Origin: Bacillus sp. UNC41MFS5
GTDB taxonomy: Bacteria > Bacillota > Bacilli > Bacillales_B > DSM-18226
Reading direction: 5' to 3'
Length of the DNA: 64,000 nt
NCBI RefSeq assembly: GCF_000686805.1
Contig: NZ_JMLP01000010.1
Location: 332,445-396,444 of the forward strand
Positions 8,952 through 18,232 of this stretch are shown piece by piece. The notes under the pieces are model-generated. The model was not told the DNA's origin, did no database searches, and saw only the letters and a program-made list of their open reading frames with translations. A program made the position numbers and the translations under genes. Position 1 is the first letter of the stretch, and every line of letters begins with the position of its first letter.

Positions 8952-10124
8952 CTATTTACCGGCCTTTGTGAACATCCCAAATGAACGTTTATATAGGGTC
9001 CACCATCCTGCTTCTTTTACGGTTCCCCTTGCTAATAAAGGACTTTCTACAAAGACTTTTCCGTCTTTTATTAATTGAATGGTTCCTATCTTATCGCCTT
9101 TATTAATGGGAGCTTGGAGATTTTTATTAATCTTTATTTTTTGTTTGACTTCCTCGGTTTTTTCACCTTTTTTTGTAAGCAGTGAAATCGGCTCACTTGT
9201 TACAGCCTCAATCGTCTTCTCCTGTCCTTTACTTAATCTTGCTTTGGCGATTATCTGGTTTCGTTTATACATTGGATGTGTTTGATATTGGTTAAAAGCA
9301 TAATTAAGCATTTTGGTTACTTGGGCATTTCTTTCCTTTGAAGTAGGTGCTCCGAACACAACCGCAATGACACGCATCCCATTCTTTTGAGCTGTGGCTG
9401 TTAAGCAGTATTTTGCTTCCGCAGTAAAGCCTGTTTTAAGTCCGTCTACACCAGGGTAAAATCGCACCAATTTATTAGTATTAACAAGCCAGAATTTTTT
9501 GTCTGTATTCTCACGAAGGTATGCTTCATACATACCAGTAAATTTCGTAATGTCCTCATATTTTAATAGTTCTTTCGCCATCATAGCCATATCATTTGCA
9601 GTGCTGAAATGACCACTAACTGGAAGTCCCGTTGTATTTTTAAAGAAAGTATGTTTTAAACCAAGTTCTTTCACTTTGTTATTCATCATGTCAACAAACG
9701 CTTCTTCTGAGCCAGCAATTCTTTCAGCCATAGCCACAGATGCATCATTTCCAGAACCAATTGCAATTCCTCTTAGCATTTCCTTGGTGGTCATTTCTTC
9801 ACCAGGTTCAAGAAAAATTTGTGAACCACCCATCGATGCTGCATACTCACTTGCACGGATTTTTTCATTCCAAGACAGTTTTCCTTTATCAACGGCTTCC
9901 ATGATTAAAAGCATGGTCATAATTTTGGTCATACTCGCCGGCGGTAACTCTTCATTCCCGTTTTTCTCATAAATCACTTTTCCTGTATCACGTTCAATTA
10001 AAATAGCGGATTTTACATTGTTGACGATATCAGCATTCTTTTTTTCTTCAGCAGCAAACGCTGATGTACTAAATAAACTTGTAAGTAAAAAAATTGTCAC
10101 TATCAAAGAGACAAATCGTTTCAT
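8952..10124 (-). CDS. dacF: D-alanyl-D-alanine carboxypeptidase DacF
   Basis: A penicillin-binding carboxypeptidase (S11 family) that trims the terminal D-Ala of peptidoglycan, in the forespore for cortex structure. The 390-residue protein has a signal peptide (cleavage after AFA, about residue 25), the active-site SMTK (about 64-67), the SGN motif (IGSGNDASV), KTG (DGLKTGFTA), and a C-terminal PBP5-type beta domain ending in an amphipathic anchor. The second ATG, at 10124, matches B. subtilis DacF (MKR start) and has a better-spaced GGAGG than the ATG at 10130. A SigF-like promoter precedes it. Confidence 0.94.
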   Translation of the reverse strand: MKRFVSLIVTIFLLTSLFSTSAFAAEEKKNADIVNNVKSAILIERDTGKVIYEKNGNEELPPASMTKIMTMLLIMEAVDKGKLSWNEKIRASEYAASMGGSQIFLEPGEEMTTKEMLRGIAIGSGNDASVAMAERIAGSEEAFVDMMNNKVKELGLKHTFFKNTTGLPVSGHFSTANDMAMMAKELLKYEDITKFTGMYEAYLRENTDKKFWLVNTNKLVRFYPGVDGLKTGFTAEAKYCLTATAQKNGMRVIAVVFGAPTSKERNAQVTKMLNYAFNQYQTHPMYKRNQIIAKARLSKGQEKTIEAVTSEPISLLTKKGEKTEEVKQKIKINKNLQAPINKGDKIGTIQLIKDGKVFVESPLLARGTVKEAGWWTLYKRSFGMFTKAGK

Positions 10125-10154
10125 TCGCATAACCCTCCATTCTTTATAGCATCC

Positions 10155-10182
10155 ATTTTTTCCAAAATTAATAACTTTATAC
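10155..10182 (-). promoter_or_regulatory. SigF-type promoter of dacF
   Basis: Minus strand: -35 GTATA (10178-10182) and -10 GGAAAAAAT (10155-10163), 14 bases apart. This matches the SigF pattern GYWTA and GGnnAnAnT with a spacer one base shorter than usual. dacF is a SigF gene in B. subtilis. Confidence 0.6.
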
Positions 10183-10211
10183 AGTTATTCCCTTGTAAAC
10201 AAAATAAAAAT

Positions 10212-10258
10212 AGGGTGTCAGGCACCATGTGAATTTTTCACATGGTGCCTGACACCCT
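10212..10258 (-). terminator. Perfect 22-bp hairpin, terminator of the deoB-pupG-pdp operon
   Basis: Arms at 10212-10233 and 10237-10258 are perfect inverted repeats around a TTT loop, containing GGTGTCAGGCACC and its complement. On the minus strand a T-rich tract follows, 12 bases after the pdp stop. The core is a sequence often found repeated in Bacillaceae genomes, so it may be both repeat and terminator. Confidence 0.85.
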
Positions 10259-10269
10259 TTAGGGTCGAT

Positions 10270-11574
10270 TTATTCGGTTATTTCCCCATGAATCAGAATT
10301 GGTGCGTCTATTTTTGTTGCTGAAATTTTGATGTTGTTATAGAGTTTTGTTTTTACTTCTTCGACATTTTCGAAATTGCTGTAAATGGTTACTAAGGATT
10401 CACCTTTCTTCACTTGGTCACCGATTTTCTTTCTTAAAACTAGACCCACAGCTAAATCAATGATAGATTCCTTAGTTGCTCTTCCAGCACCAAGAATCAT
10501 CGCAGCTGTTCCGACTTCATCTGCCACGATTTCAGATACATAGCCATCCTCTTTAGCTTCAAGTTCAATGATAAACTTTGCTTGGGGCATTTTCGAAGGA
10601 TCATCAACAATGGACGCATCCCCGCCTTGTGAGCTTAAAAATACTTTTAACTTTTCAAGCGCTGAACCGTCTTTAATTACGCCTTCAAGCTTGGTCCGCG
10701 CTTCTGCTAATGAGTCCGCCTTCTCCGCTAAATAAACCATATGGCTGCCAAGAGTTAAACATAATTCCGTTAAATCTTCAGGACCTTCACCTTTTAATGT
10801 ATCAATAGCTTCCTTCACTTCAAGGGCATTCCCAATCGCAAAACCTAGCGGTTGGCTCATGTCAGAAATAACAGCCATTGTTCTTCTGCCGACATTATTT
10901 CCAATTCGCACCATTGCTCTTGCAAGTTCGCGAGAATCTTCTAGTGTCTTCATAAATGCACCTGCACCGGTTTTTACATCAAGAACAATCGCATCAGCAC
11001 CAGCTGCAATTTTTTTACTCATGATTGAACTTGCGATTAGTGGAATACTATCGACTGTTGCCGTCACATCTCTCAGTGCGTAGAGTTTTTTATCTGCAGG
11101 AGTTAAATTTCCACTTTGCCCAATTACTGCTATCTTGTTTCTATTGACAAGGTCAATAAATTCTTCATTTTCAATTTCAACATGGAAGCCTGTTACCGCT
11201 TCTAATTTATCGATTGTACCTCCGGTGTGACCTAAGCCGCGCCCTGACATTTTGGCAACAGGCACATCAAGTGCCGCAACAAGTGGTCCGAGCACTAGCG
11301 TTGTTGTGTCACCCACACCGCCGGTAGAATGTTTGTCCACTTTAATTCCCTCAATTTGCGATAAATCAATTTGGTCACCTGATTCAACCATTGCCATGGT
11401 CAAGTCGGCTCTTTCCTGTTCAGTCATCCCTTTAAAAAAGATAGCCATAGTTAAGGCGCTGACTTGGTAATCTGGAATTGATCCGTCGGTATATCCCTTT
11501 ATAATAAATTTTATTTCATCTGCGGATAGTTCTTGTCCATCTCTTTTTTTCTCTATTAAGTCAACCATTCTCAT
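10270..11574 (-). CDS. pdp: Pyrimidine-nucleoside phosphorylase
   Basis: Cleaves uridine and thymidine (and deoxy forms) with phosphate to base plus (deoxy)ribose-1-phosphate. The 434-residue protein is near-identical in key regions to B. subtilis Pdp: the phosphate-binding [16 protein letters not shown], the [16 protein letters not shown] signature, and [22 protein letters not shown]. Last gene of a deoB-pupG-pdp unit, 26 bases after pupG. In B. subtilis pdp instead belongs to dra-nupC-pdp, so the arrangement here is different and links purine and pyrimidine salvage. Confidence 0.97.
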   Translation of the reverse strand: MRMVDLIEKKRDGQELSADEIKFIIKGYTDGSIPDYQVSALTMAIFFKGMTEQERADLTMAMVESGDQIDLSQIEGIKVDKHSTGGVGDTTTLVLGPLVAALDVPVAKMSGRGLGHTGGTIDKLEAVTGFHVEIENEEFIDLVNRNKIAVIGQSGNLTPADKKLYALRDVTATVDSIPLIASSIMSKKIAAGADAIVLDVKTGAGAFMKTLEDSRELARAMVRIGNNVGRRTMAVISDMSQPLGFAIGNALEVKEAIDTLKGEGPEDLTELCLTLGSHMVYLAEKADSLAEARTKLEGVIKDGSALEKLKVFLSSQGGDASIVDDPSKMPQAKFIIELEAKEDGYVSEIVADEVGTAAMILGAGRATKESIIDLAVGLVLRKKIGDQVKKGESLVTIYSNFENVEEVKTKLYNNIKISATKIDAPILIHGEITE

Positions 11575-11600
11575 CTAAATCACCACTTTACGAAAAATAT

Positions 11601-12422
11601 TTACTTAGCAATTGTTTTCACAATCTCTTTTATATACTGAAGGAAGTCAGCTTTAACTCTTTCAGTTGTTTCAATCACCTCATCATGGGTAAGTGGCTGG
11701 TCAAGAATACCCGCCGCCATATTTGAAATACATGAAATACCAAGTACCTTCATGCCACTATGACGGGCAACGATTACCTCAGGGACAGTGGACATTCCGA
11801 CTGCATCTCCGCCCATCGCTCGTACCATCCGAATTTCAGCTGGTGTTTCATAAACAGGTCCTGGATTACCGAAATAAACTCCTTCTTTGACATTGATATT
11901 TAGTCGGCTCGCAATTTCTCTTGCCGCAACCCGTAAATCTTTCGTATACGCCTCTGACATATCAGGGAAACGAACACCTAGCTTAGAATCATTTGGTCCG
12001 ATTAATGGATTTGTTCCCATATTATTAATATGATCTGAAATAATCATTAAATCACCTGCAGAGAAACTTTCATTAACTCCGCCTGCAGCATTGGTCACGA
12101 TTAACATGTCTACGCCTAACTCTTTCATGACGCGAACAGGGAAGGTTACTTTCTCCATACTATAACCTTCATAGAAATGGAAACGCCCTTGCATGGCGAC
12201 AACTTCTACACCACTTAATAATCCAAACACTAGTTGACCTGCATGGCCCTCCACAGTTGAAATAGGGAAGTCAGGAATCTCATTGTAAGGAATTTTTACT
12301 GGGTTCTCAATTTCATCTGCTAGTACCCCTAGTCCAGAGCCTAGAATAAGCCCTATCTTAGGTGTATTTGCATATTTCTGTTTTAAAAAGCTTGAAGCAT
12401 TTTGAATTTTTTCAATATTCAT
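11601..12422 (-). CDS. pupG: Purine nucleoside phosphorylase
   Basis: Phosphorolysis of guanosine/inosine and deoxy forms. A 273-residue trimeric-type PNP with the phosphate-binding GLILGSGLG, the GRFHFYEGY motif, TNAAGGVNESFSAGD, and the purine-contact VGMSTVPEVIVARH. Fifteen bases downstream of deoB; the product ribose-1-phosphate is the DeoB substrate. Confidence 0.96.
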   Translation of the reverse strand: MNIEKIQNASSFLKQKYANTPKIGLILGSGLGVLADEIENPVKIPYNEIPDFPISTVEGHAGQLVFGLLSGVEVVAMQGRFHFYEGYSMEKVTFPVRVMKELGVDMLIVTNAAGGVNESFSAGDLMIISDHINNMGTNPLIGPNDSKLGVRFPDMSEAYTKDLRVAAREIASRLNINVKEGVYFGNPGPVYETPAEIRMVRAMGGDAVGMSTVPEVIVARHSGMKVLGISCISNMAAGILDQPLTHDEVIETTERVKADFLQYIKEIVKTIAK

Positions 12423-12437
12423 CTTTAATACCCCTTT

Positions 12438-13622
12438 TTATTTCAATTCATTTAAAAAGCTTTTTCCGTAGTTAGGTAATTTGACTTTGAAATTGTCTGC
12501 AACAGTTGCACCAAGGTCAGCAAATGTCTCTCTTAATGGAAGTTCCTTACCTTCAGTCATACCTTTTGAGTAAACTAATAAAGGTACATATTCACGTGTA
12601 TGGTCCGTACCTGGTGCTACTGGGTCATTTCCGTGGTCGGCTGTAATCATTAATAAATCGTCTTCTCTCAATTTCGCAAACACTTCTGGGAGACGTTCAT
12701 CATATTCTTCCAAAGCCTTCCCATAGCCCTCAGGGTCCCGACGATGGCCATATAAAGCATCAAAATCAACCAGATTTAAAAAACTAATTCCTGTAAAATC
12801 CATTTCTAAGGTTTCGACAAGCTTATCCATACCATCCATATTAGAAACCGTTCTTAGGGATTGAGTCACGCCTTCACCGTCATAGATATCGGATATTTTT
12901 CCAATTGCAATGACATCGAAGCCGCTATCTTTTAATTCACTCATCACCGTCCGGTCAAATGGTTTTAGCGCGTAATCGTGACGGTTCGAGGTACGTTTAA
13001 AGTTCCCTGGTTCACCTAAGAAAGGGCGTGCGATGACACGTCCAACCATATACTTTTCATCAAGCGTTAATTCACGAGCAATTTTACAAATTTTGTATTG
13101 CTCTTCAATTGGAATAATTTCTTCATGTGCAGCAATCTGAAGAACCGAATCAGCGGAAGTATAGACAATTAATGCCCCTGTCTTCATATGCTCTTCGCCC
13201 AGCTCATCGAGTATTTCTGTTCCGCTTGCCGGCTTATTCCCAATAATTTTCCTTCCTGTACGCTTTTCTAATTCCGAAAGAAGTTCATCTGGAAAACCCT
13301 CTGGGAACACTTGGAAAGGTGTTTGAATATTTAAACCCATGATTTCCCAGTGTCCGGTCATGGTATCTTTTCCGTTAGAGGCCTCCATCATTTTCGTGTA
13401 AAACGCTAACGGTTTTTCTGCCCTTTCTATTCCTTTTATTTCACGGATGTTGCTTAAACCCAGCTTGCCCATATTCGGCATGTTAAGGCCGTTCATTCTT
13501 TCAGCAATATGCCCAAAAGTATCTGCACCTTTGTCACCAAATTTTTCAGCATCCGGTGCTTCTCCAATCCCTACTGAATCCATAACAATAATAAAAATAC
13601 GTTTATATTTATTTGCAGCCAT
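12438..13622 (-). CDS. deoB: Phosphopentomutase
   Basis: Interconverts (deoxy)ribose-1- and 5-phosphate, feeding nucleoside sugars into central metabolism. The 394-residue alkaline-phosphatase-fold enzyme has metal-site motifs [13 protein letters not shown] at the N-terminus, [12 protein letters not shown] with the phosphorylated Thr, and DHGNDP and [10 protein letters not shown] near the C-terminus. First gene of the operon, with a GGAGGA site. A -10 TATAAT, a cre site and a palindrome lie upstream. Confidence 0.97.
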   Translation of the reverse strand: MAANKYKRIFIIVMDSVGIGEAPDAEKFGDKGADTFGHIAERMNGLNMPNMGKLGLSNIREIKGIERAEKPLAFYTKMMEASNGKDTMTGHWEIMGLNIQTPFQVFPEGFPDELLSELEKRTGRKIIGNKPASGTEILDELGEEHMKTGALIVYTSADSVLQIAAHEEIIPIEEQYKICKIARELTLDEKYMVGRVIARPFLGEPGNFKRTSNRHDYALKPFDRTVMSELKDSGFDVIAIGKISDIYDGEGVTQSLRTVSNMDGMDKLVETLEMDFTGISFLNLVDFDALYGHRRDPEGYGKALEEYDERLPEVFAKLREDDLLMITADHGNDPVAPGTDHTREYVPLLVYSKGMTEGKELPLRETFADLGATVADNFKVKLPNYGKSFLNELK

Positions 13623-13646
13623 TTAATTCTTCCTCCTTCTACTACT

Positions 13647-13661
13647 AGAAAACGTTTGCAA
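13647..13661 (-). promoter_or_regulatory. CcpA cre site upstream of deoB
   Basis: Minus strand TTGCAAACGTTTTCT matches the catabolite-responsive element consensus WTGNAANCGNWWNCW at every defined position. It lies 25 bases upstream of the deoB start and downstream of the likely -10 (TATAAT at 13692-13697), a position typical of CcpA repression. Confidence 0.8.
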
Positions 13662-13728
13662 ATACTCAAATCATACAAATATGTTGCCCTCATTATATGG
13701 GTTTATGAAAACTAATATAATTTTATTC

Positions 13729-13742
13729 GTCAGAAGTCTGAC
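13729..13742. promoter_or_regulatory. Palindromic candidate operator upstream of deoB
   Basis: GTCAGAAGTCTGAC is a perfect 6-2-6 palindrome located about 32 bases upstream of the TATAAT box. It resembles a repressor site, perhaps of the GntR type, but the binding protein cannot be named. Confidence 0.4.
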
Positions 13743-13779
13743 ATCTCTATTTTACTAAATCTATCAGAAATTACAAGAA

Positions 13780-13810
13780 AAAAGCCACCAAAATTAAGGC
13801 AGCTTTTTGA
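13780..13810 (-). terminator. Terminator of the yqzK-xerD unit
   Basis: Minus strand stem AAAGCTGCC with GGTGGCTTT around TTAATTTT, followed by a T-run, about 40 bases downstream of the xerD stop. Confidence 0.75.
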
Positions 13811-13847
13811 CAATTTTATGTTTTTTTTAGATTCCCCTACTACTCTA

Positions 13848-14735
13848 TTAAGCTCGTGGATGAAATTTACTATATACGTCTTTTAATTTTGTTTTCGTAA
13901 CCTGTGTATATATTTGAGTGGTTGAAATATCTGAATGACCTAACATTTCTTGAACAGCACGTAAATCCGCCCCATTTTCTATCAAATGCGTTGCAAACGA
14001 ATGACGAAGGGTATGTGGGGTAAGTTCCTTATGGATGCCTGCTTCTTTTGTAAGCTTTTTTAAAATTTTCCAAAACCCTTGGCGCGTCAACCTTTTCCCT
14101 TGATGATTTAAAAACAAAGCATGATCCTGATGCTTTGTGGAAACAAAACGGGGTCTTCCTTCTTCTAGATAATGCTTTATTGCCTCTGAGGCTGTACGTC
14201 CAATCGGAATGATTCTTTCTTTATTCCCATTGCAGCGCACAAATCCCATCGATAACTGGACATTATCAATCTCAAGACCTATTAGTTCACTAACCCGGAT
14301 ACCTGTTGCATATAACAGTTCAAGCATCGCCTTGTCCCTTATCCCAAAATGATCATGTGGTTGTGGTGTCTCCAGCAGGACTTCTACTTCCTTCAAACTC
14401 AATACATTTGGAAGGGACCTTTCAAGCCTTGGTGTTTCAATTTGAACGGAAGGATCTTGCTCAGTTTCCTTTGCCCTTAATAAGAATTGATGAAATGCCC
14501 TAACGGAAGCGATGTGTCTTGCTAAGGTTTTCTGTGATTTTCCTTGTTCTTTTAAAAATCTTAAAAAGTGAATGATATGGACACGTTGTACATCATTTAA
14601 AGACATGACCGATTCCACATTTTTCAAATAGTGAAGATAGCTTTTTAAATCTCGTTCATATGCCATAATTGTATTATTGGATAAACCTTTTTCAACGATT
14701 AAGTAATGCATAAAATCCTTTAATTGCTCGTCCAT
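13848..14735 (-). CDS. xerD: Site-specific tyrosine recombinase XerD (RipX)
   Basis: Resolves chromosome dimers at dif with XerC (CodV). The 295-residue protein has an N-terminal SAM-like core-binding domain (about 1-95) and a catalytic domain with the full set: Arg147 (ATGIRVSEL), Lys172, His241 and Arg244 ([10 protein letters not shown]), His267 (LGHSDI) and Tyr276 (QIYTQV). Length and gene position (between yqzK and deoB) match B. subtilis ripX/xerD. Only five bases separate it from yqzK. Confidence 0.96.
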   Translation of the reverse strand: MDEQLKDFMHYLIVEKGLSNNTIMAYERDLKSYLHYLKNVESVMSLNDVQRVHIIHFLRFLKEQGKSQKTLARHIASVRAFHQFLLRAKETEQDPSVQIETPRLERSLPNVLSLKEVEVLLETPQPHDHFGIRDKAMLELLYATGIRVSELIGLEIDNVQLSMGFVRCNGNKERIIPIGRTASEAIKHYLEEGRPRFVSTKHQDHALFLNHQGKRLTRQGFWKILKKLTKEAGIHKELTPHTLRHSFATHLIENGADLRAVQEMLGHSDISTTQIYTQVTKTKLKDVYSKFHPRA

Positions 14736-14740
14736 CGCAT

Positions 14741-14968
14741 TTACTCCCCATTTAAATAAAACAACATCAGCCGATCTAACAAAGAAGAATTATCCTCATT
14801 TACAGCGTTCGAAACCTTGAGAGAGGCTCCTTCCGGTTCATCATAGCGATGATAATTTTGATATTCTTCATTTACCAACATGATACCATAATAGAAAAGA
14901 ATCGTGCATCCTGTGAATATAATAAAAACTTTTAAGGTTTTTAGTGCTACTTTAATAAATTGGCCCAT
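14741..14968 (-). CDS. yqzK: DUF4227 membrane protein YqzK-like
   Basis: A 75-residue protein with one membrane span near the N-terminus ([18 protein letters not shown], about residues 13-30) and a polar C-terminal part. The ATG at 14968 follows GGGGGAAG; the reading frame is open 54 bases further but without a better site. Position between fur and xerD and the overall pattern match B. subtilis YqzK. Function is unknown. Confidence 0.75.
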   Translation of the reverse strand: MGQFIKVALKTLKVFIIFTGCTILFYYGIMLVNEEYQNYHRYDEPEGASLKVSNAVNEDNSSLLDRLMLFYLNGE

Positions 14969-15055
14969 TCTACTTCCCCCAATTTTAAGGTCGTCTAGTA
15001 AAATGTATGCCAAAACAGACAATTTTTATACCTAGTCATTGGTATTAAAGGGGAA

Positions 15056-15084
15056 AAGAAAAAAGCCCTTTTCAAGGAGCTTCT
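15056..15084 (-). terminator. Terminator of fur
   Basis: Minus strand AAGCTCCTT / AAGGGCTT stem with a GAA loop and a T-run, a few bases after the fur stop. Confidence 0.7.
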
Positions 15085-15088
15085 TTGG

Positions 15089-15553
15089 TTAATCAGTTTT
15101 TTCATCATCTTTCACTTTATCCTGGCATCGGTAACAGATTCCATGAAAAGTAAGACGATGGTCTTTTATTTTAAAATTCCATTTACGTTCCACAACTGCT
15201 TCAACATCTTCAAGTAAATCCTCTTGAATTTCATCAACGGCACCGCATTCAATACAAACTAGATGGTGATGAAAATGGGCTGCACCTTCCTGCCTGAGGT
15301 CATAACGAGAAACCCCATCCCCAAAATTTATTTTATCAACAATTTTTAATTCCGTTAATAATTCCAACGTTCGATAAACAGTTGCTAAACCAATTTCAGG
15401 CGATTTTTCTTTTACGAGGAGGTATACATCTTCTGCACTTAAATGATCCTCTTCATTTTCTAATAAAACACGAACTGTTGCCTCACGCTGAGGTGTTAGT
15501 TTATAACTTGCGGAATGCAACTGTTTTTTTATTCTCTCAATCCTAGTTTCCAT
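15089..15553 (-). CDS. fur: Ferric uptake repressor Fur
   Basis: Fe(II)-dependent repressor of iron uptake, 154 residues. It has an N-terminal winged helix (LTPQREATVRVLLEN through IGLATVYRTLELLTEL), then the metal-binding dimerisation domain with HFHHHLVC and the zinc cysteine pairs CIEC and CYRC. Gene order xerD-yqzK-fur-spoIIM matches B. subtilis, where the gene was called yqkL. PerR and Zur share the fold, but this location and sequence favour Fur. Confidence 0.95.
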   Translation of the reverse strand: METRIERIKKQLHSASYKLTPQREATVRVLLENEEDHLSAEDVYLLVKEKSPEIGLATVYRTLELLTELKIVDKINFGDGVSRYDLRQEGAAHFHHHLVCIECGAVDEIQEDLLEDVEAVVERKWNFKIKDHRLTFHGICYRCQDKVKDDEKTD

Positions 15554-15580
15554 CCTGAAGTCCCTCCCTCGCCACTGTTA

Positions 15581-15614
15581 ATTCTCATTATAACAGATGG
15601 CAATTGAGAATCAA
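15581..15614 (-). promoter_or_regulatory. SigA promoter of fur with flanking half-sites
   Basis: Minus strand -35 TTGATT (15609-15614) and -10 TATAAT (15587-15592) are 16 bases apart. The promoter is bracketed by inverted heptamers ATTCTCA (15581-15587) and TGAGAAT (15605-15611), which resemble Fur/PerR half-sites. Confidence 0.6.
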
Positions 15615-15671
15615 AATAAAATTATTATAAATAACAATAAACAATAATTAATAATTAATATTATAAAGTAA

Positions 15672-16319
15672 TTACTTTAAACTAGTTGAAGTTACAATGG
15701 TTTTCATTAGCCATGGCGAAAGATAGGCCTCGATTCCAGATGCGGCAGATATAAATATCACGGCTACAATCAAAGCAAAAATATATCTCTTAAAAAAAGG
15801 AAGGATTGGCTGGGCATATTTTTTCATAAATTGTTTTTTTATCATTCGGATTGAGAATATTACTGATAATGCTGCCATCATTATAAAGACGGGAATGATA
15901 ATCAAATTCTGCGGTAATATGGAAACAAAGGCTAGCATAAACCCCTGCCATCCCATTTGGCTGACTAGAAAACCAACGGTAAATCCCACTACCATTCCTT
16001 TAATAAATAATAGAATGAGAATAACCGGCAGACCAATAATTGAAATACCTAGAATCCACATGAGCCCAATAAACTTACTATTATGGAATAAGCTTTGCAG
16101 GAATAAATCACTGTCTTCGGCATCTTTTCCACTTGAGACTTGGCCAAAGAATTGGGATAAATAGTAGAATAAATCTTCCTTCTGGGTAATACTCATACTA
16201 TTTACAACAATGGCCCCAAAGATTACTCCCATTAAAAATAAGACGACAATGAACAAAAAAATTGAGGAATGCTCACGGAAATAACTAGCGGCATCGGACT
16301 GGTACAATCGTTTTTTCAT
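15672..16319 (-). CDS. spoIIM: Stage II sporulation protein M
   Basis: A 215-residue integral membrane protein with about five spans (residues about 20-42, 75-105, 110-130, 135-155, 180-200). Part of the SpoIIDMP complex that remodels septal peptidoglycan during engulfment in the mother cell. The start MKKRLYQSDAASYFREHSSI is typical. AGGAGGAAAC precedes the ATG and a SigE-type promoter lies upstream, consistent with known SigE control. Confidence 0.95.
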   Translation of the reverse strand: MKKRLYQSDAASYFREHSSIFLFIVVLFLMGVIFGAIVVNSMSITQKEDLFYYLSQFFGQVSSGKDAEDSDLFLQSLFHNSKFIGLMWILGISIIGLPVILILLFIKGMVVGFTVGFLVSQMGWQGFMLAFVSILPQNLIIIPVFIMMAALSVIFSIRMIKKQFMKKYAQPILPFFKRYIFALIVAVIFISAASGIEAYLSPWLMKTIVTSTSLK

Positions 16320-16356
16320 TTGCGTTTCCTCCTACTATTCTCGATTCAGTTAATAC

Positions 16357-16384
16357 ATTGTATGCCAGTCTATTATTTCTATGC
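16357..16384 (-). promoter_or_regulatory. SigE-type promoter of spoIIM
   Basis: Minus strand -10 CATACAAT (16357-16364), a perfect SigE -10, with GCATAGA (16378-16384) as -35 and a 13-base spacer. It lies about 40 bases upstream of spoIIM. Confidence 0.75.
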
Positions 16385-16409
16385 TCAAAATCTAATAGAT
16401 TTCAGAAAT

Positions 16410-16441
16410 TAACCCCGATGGCTTTTTGCTACCGGGGTTTG
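16410..16441 (-). terminator. Hairpin downstream of endoQ
   Basis: Minus strand AACCCCGGTAGC and GCCATCGGGGTT pair around AAAAA, directly after the endoQ stop. The stem is strong but the following T-run is poor, so termination is likely but not certain. Confidence 0.6.
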
Positions 16442-16447
16442 TTTTAC

Positions 16448-17611
16448 TTAATCTGAAATTTTTCCGTATTTCCCGCCGCCGCCAGCTGCTAGATTTACGT
16501 TCCCCTCTCTAGCTTTCAGGATTAGGTTGGCAATTCTTTCGGGGACGACTTCTTTCAAACCATCATATGGAACATCATGTAAAATCGCCATTTCGCTCCC
16601 AAAATGATCGACCAACTTCTCAAGTAAGCGAGGTCCTAAGCCAGGGATGAACTCAAGCGGGACCTGATGAATATAGGGCGGACGATCATCTGGCCCTTGA
16701 ACAGCCGTTTTCAGTTCAAGGATTCTGTCAGCTACACCTTTAATAATCTTGGTATTCCCACATTGGGTGCATAGTTGATCGTCATCTGCTGCAGGATTTA
16801 GACACTCTGCACAAACTGTCCTATGATATTTACCAAGCAATGGATCAAGACCATAGTTTGCGATAATTTTCCGTCCATCTTCCTTCTTTAATGCTTTCTG
16901 CAACTCTAAAAATGTTGGTTCCTTCATCGCCATGACTTGGTATTCTCGGGCAATTTTTGCTAGGGAATGGGCATCAGAATTCGTTACAAAAGTATAATCA
17001 TGCAACTCCTTGATTTGATCTGCCATATTCGTATCGGAACTTAATCCAAGTTCAACCGCATCAATCAAATCTGGGTCCAATACCTCAGTTAATGACTGAT
17101 TGACACCTTTCCCATATAAACTCTTAAAAGGCGTGAATACATGAGCAGGAATAAAGATTCCACCTAACTCTTTCACCTTCTTTTGCAAAGTGAGGCCAGA
17201 GGCATAAATCCTTTGAGAGCTTAGATGAATATTTTTCAAGTGACCTGACAGCCATGTGGAGAACTCCCTCATGACGAAAAGATTCGGAAAGTAACTCAGT
17301 AGATGGATTGGACCATTGCATTGCTCATCATAAATCTCTAATTCCGAACCAGGAATAACCGTTAAATCACCAAAAACCAGGCCCCCGTCTGGATGCTCCA
17401 CTACATCTCCACTTTCAATAAGACTTTCCATTTCGAGAATGACTTCAGGTGAATGACTATCAATGATTCCCACCATATTAAGCCCTTTCTCATGTCGTGC
17501 GTGTTCAATGATATTCGTAAACGTTAATGACTTGGCCCCAGTAATCTTTACCGGCTTCCCCGTCCAGGTACGGCCAATATGAATATGTAAATCTACATAG
17601 TAACGATTCAT
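16448..17611 (-). CDS. endoQ: Endonuclease Q (YqxK), damaged-DNA endonuclease
   Basis: A 387-residue PHP-domain nuclease. Metal ligands are visible in DLHIHIGR (residues 7-14), IIDSHSPE, VIPGSELEI, FIPAHVFTP and VTNSDAHS. These are followed by a Cys4 zinc finger (CAEC...CTQC, about 277-295) and a helix-hairpin-helix-like part (FIPGLGPRLLEKLVDHFG). EndoQ enzymes nick 5' of deaminated bases such as uracil and hypoxanthine; the activity here is inferred from family. Its ATG overlaps the nudF stop by four bases (ATGA), so the two are co-translated. Confidence 0.88.
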   Translation of the reverse strand: MNRYYVDLHIHIGRTWTGKPVKITGAKSLTFTNIIEHARHEKGLNMVGIIDSHSPEVILEMESLIESGDVVEHPDGGLVFGDLTVIPGSELEIYDEQCNGPIHLLSYFPNLFVMREFSTWLSGHLKNIHLSSQRIYASGLTLQKKVKELGGIFIPAHVFTPFKSLYGKGVNQSLTEVLDPDLIDAVELGLSSDTNMADQIKELHDYTFVTNSDAHSLAKIAREYQVMAMKEPTFLELQKALKKEDGRKIIANYGLDPLLGKYHRTVCAECLNPAADDDQLCTQCGNTKIIKGVADRILELKTAVQGPDDRPPYIHQVPLEFIPGLGPRLLEKLVDHFGSEMAILHDVPYDGLKEVVPERIANLILKAREGNVNLAAGGGGKYGKISD

Positions 17612-18162
17612 TTATTTTTCAACGCCTCTTGTAACTGTAAATACTGCACAGCGAAAATCGTTTTGGCATCATAGATTTTTTGTTCTTTCACATATTGAAC
17701 CGCTTCTTCAAGGGTTAATTCTTCAAGATTAACAAACTCGTCTTCATCTAGTGCGGCTGCATTTTCTTTTTTAGTCAGCCCTGTTGCTACATAGACATGT
17801 ACGAGTTCATCGGCAAATCCTGGCGAGGTGTAGAATGAGGTGAGCCATTCAAGGCTCTTACACTCATAGCCTGTCTCTTCTTCCAGTTCACGGCGTGCAC
17901 AAAGGGCTGGTTCTTCACCCTTTTCTAACTTTCCAGCGGGAATTTCTACAATCGTCCGTTCCAATGCTTTTCTGTATTGCTCCACCATAACAACTTTTTT
18001 GTCATCAGTCAGCGCTAAAATAGCGACAGCACCCGGATGCTTAACGATCTCCCGCTTGGATTGTTTCCCGTTCGGAAGTTCGACCTCCTGTAAATGAAGA
18101 CTAATGACTTTTCCGGAGAAAATCTCTTCGCTCTGGATTGTTTTTTCTTCAAGATTGCTCAT
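17608..18162 (-). CDS. nudF: ADP-ribose pyrophosphatase (Nudix)
   Basis: Hydrolyses ADP-ribose to AMP and ribose-5-phosphate. The 184-residue protein carries the Nudix box GX5EX7REUXEEXGU with residues G-KLEKG-E and ARRELEEETGYE in the middle. The ATG at 18162 has AGGAG eight bases upstream; an in-frame GTG nine bases earlier overlaps that site. First gene of the nudF-endoQ pair and divergent from mciZ. Confidence 0.93.
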   Translation of the reverse strand: MSNLEEKTIQSEEIFSGKVISLHLQEVELPNGKQSKREIVKHPGAVAILALTDDKKVVMVEQYRKALERTIVEIPAGKLEKGEEPALCARRELEEETGYECKSLEWLTSFYTSPGFADELVHVYVATGLTKKENAAALDEDEFVNLEELTLEEAVQYVKEQKIYDAKTIFAVQYLQLQEALKNK

Positions 18163-18176
18163 AAGGGTCACTCCTG

Positions 18177-18204
18177 TTCTATTCCTATAATCTGCTCATA
18201 CATT
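18177..18204 (+). promoter_or_regulatory. SigE-type promoter of mciZ
   Basis: Plus strand -10 CATACATT (18197-18204) fits the SigE consensus CATACAnT exactly. A weaker -35 TTCTATT (18177-18183) lies 13 bases upstream, the same spacing as the spoIIM promoter in this window. Confidence 0.6.
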
Positions 18205-18232
18205 TTACCATACTTTAATTGGAGGGTATGTG

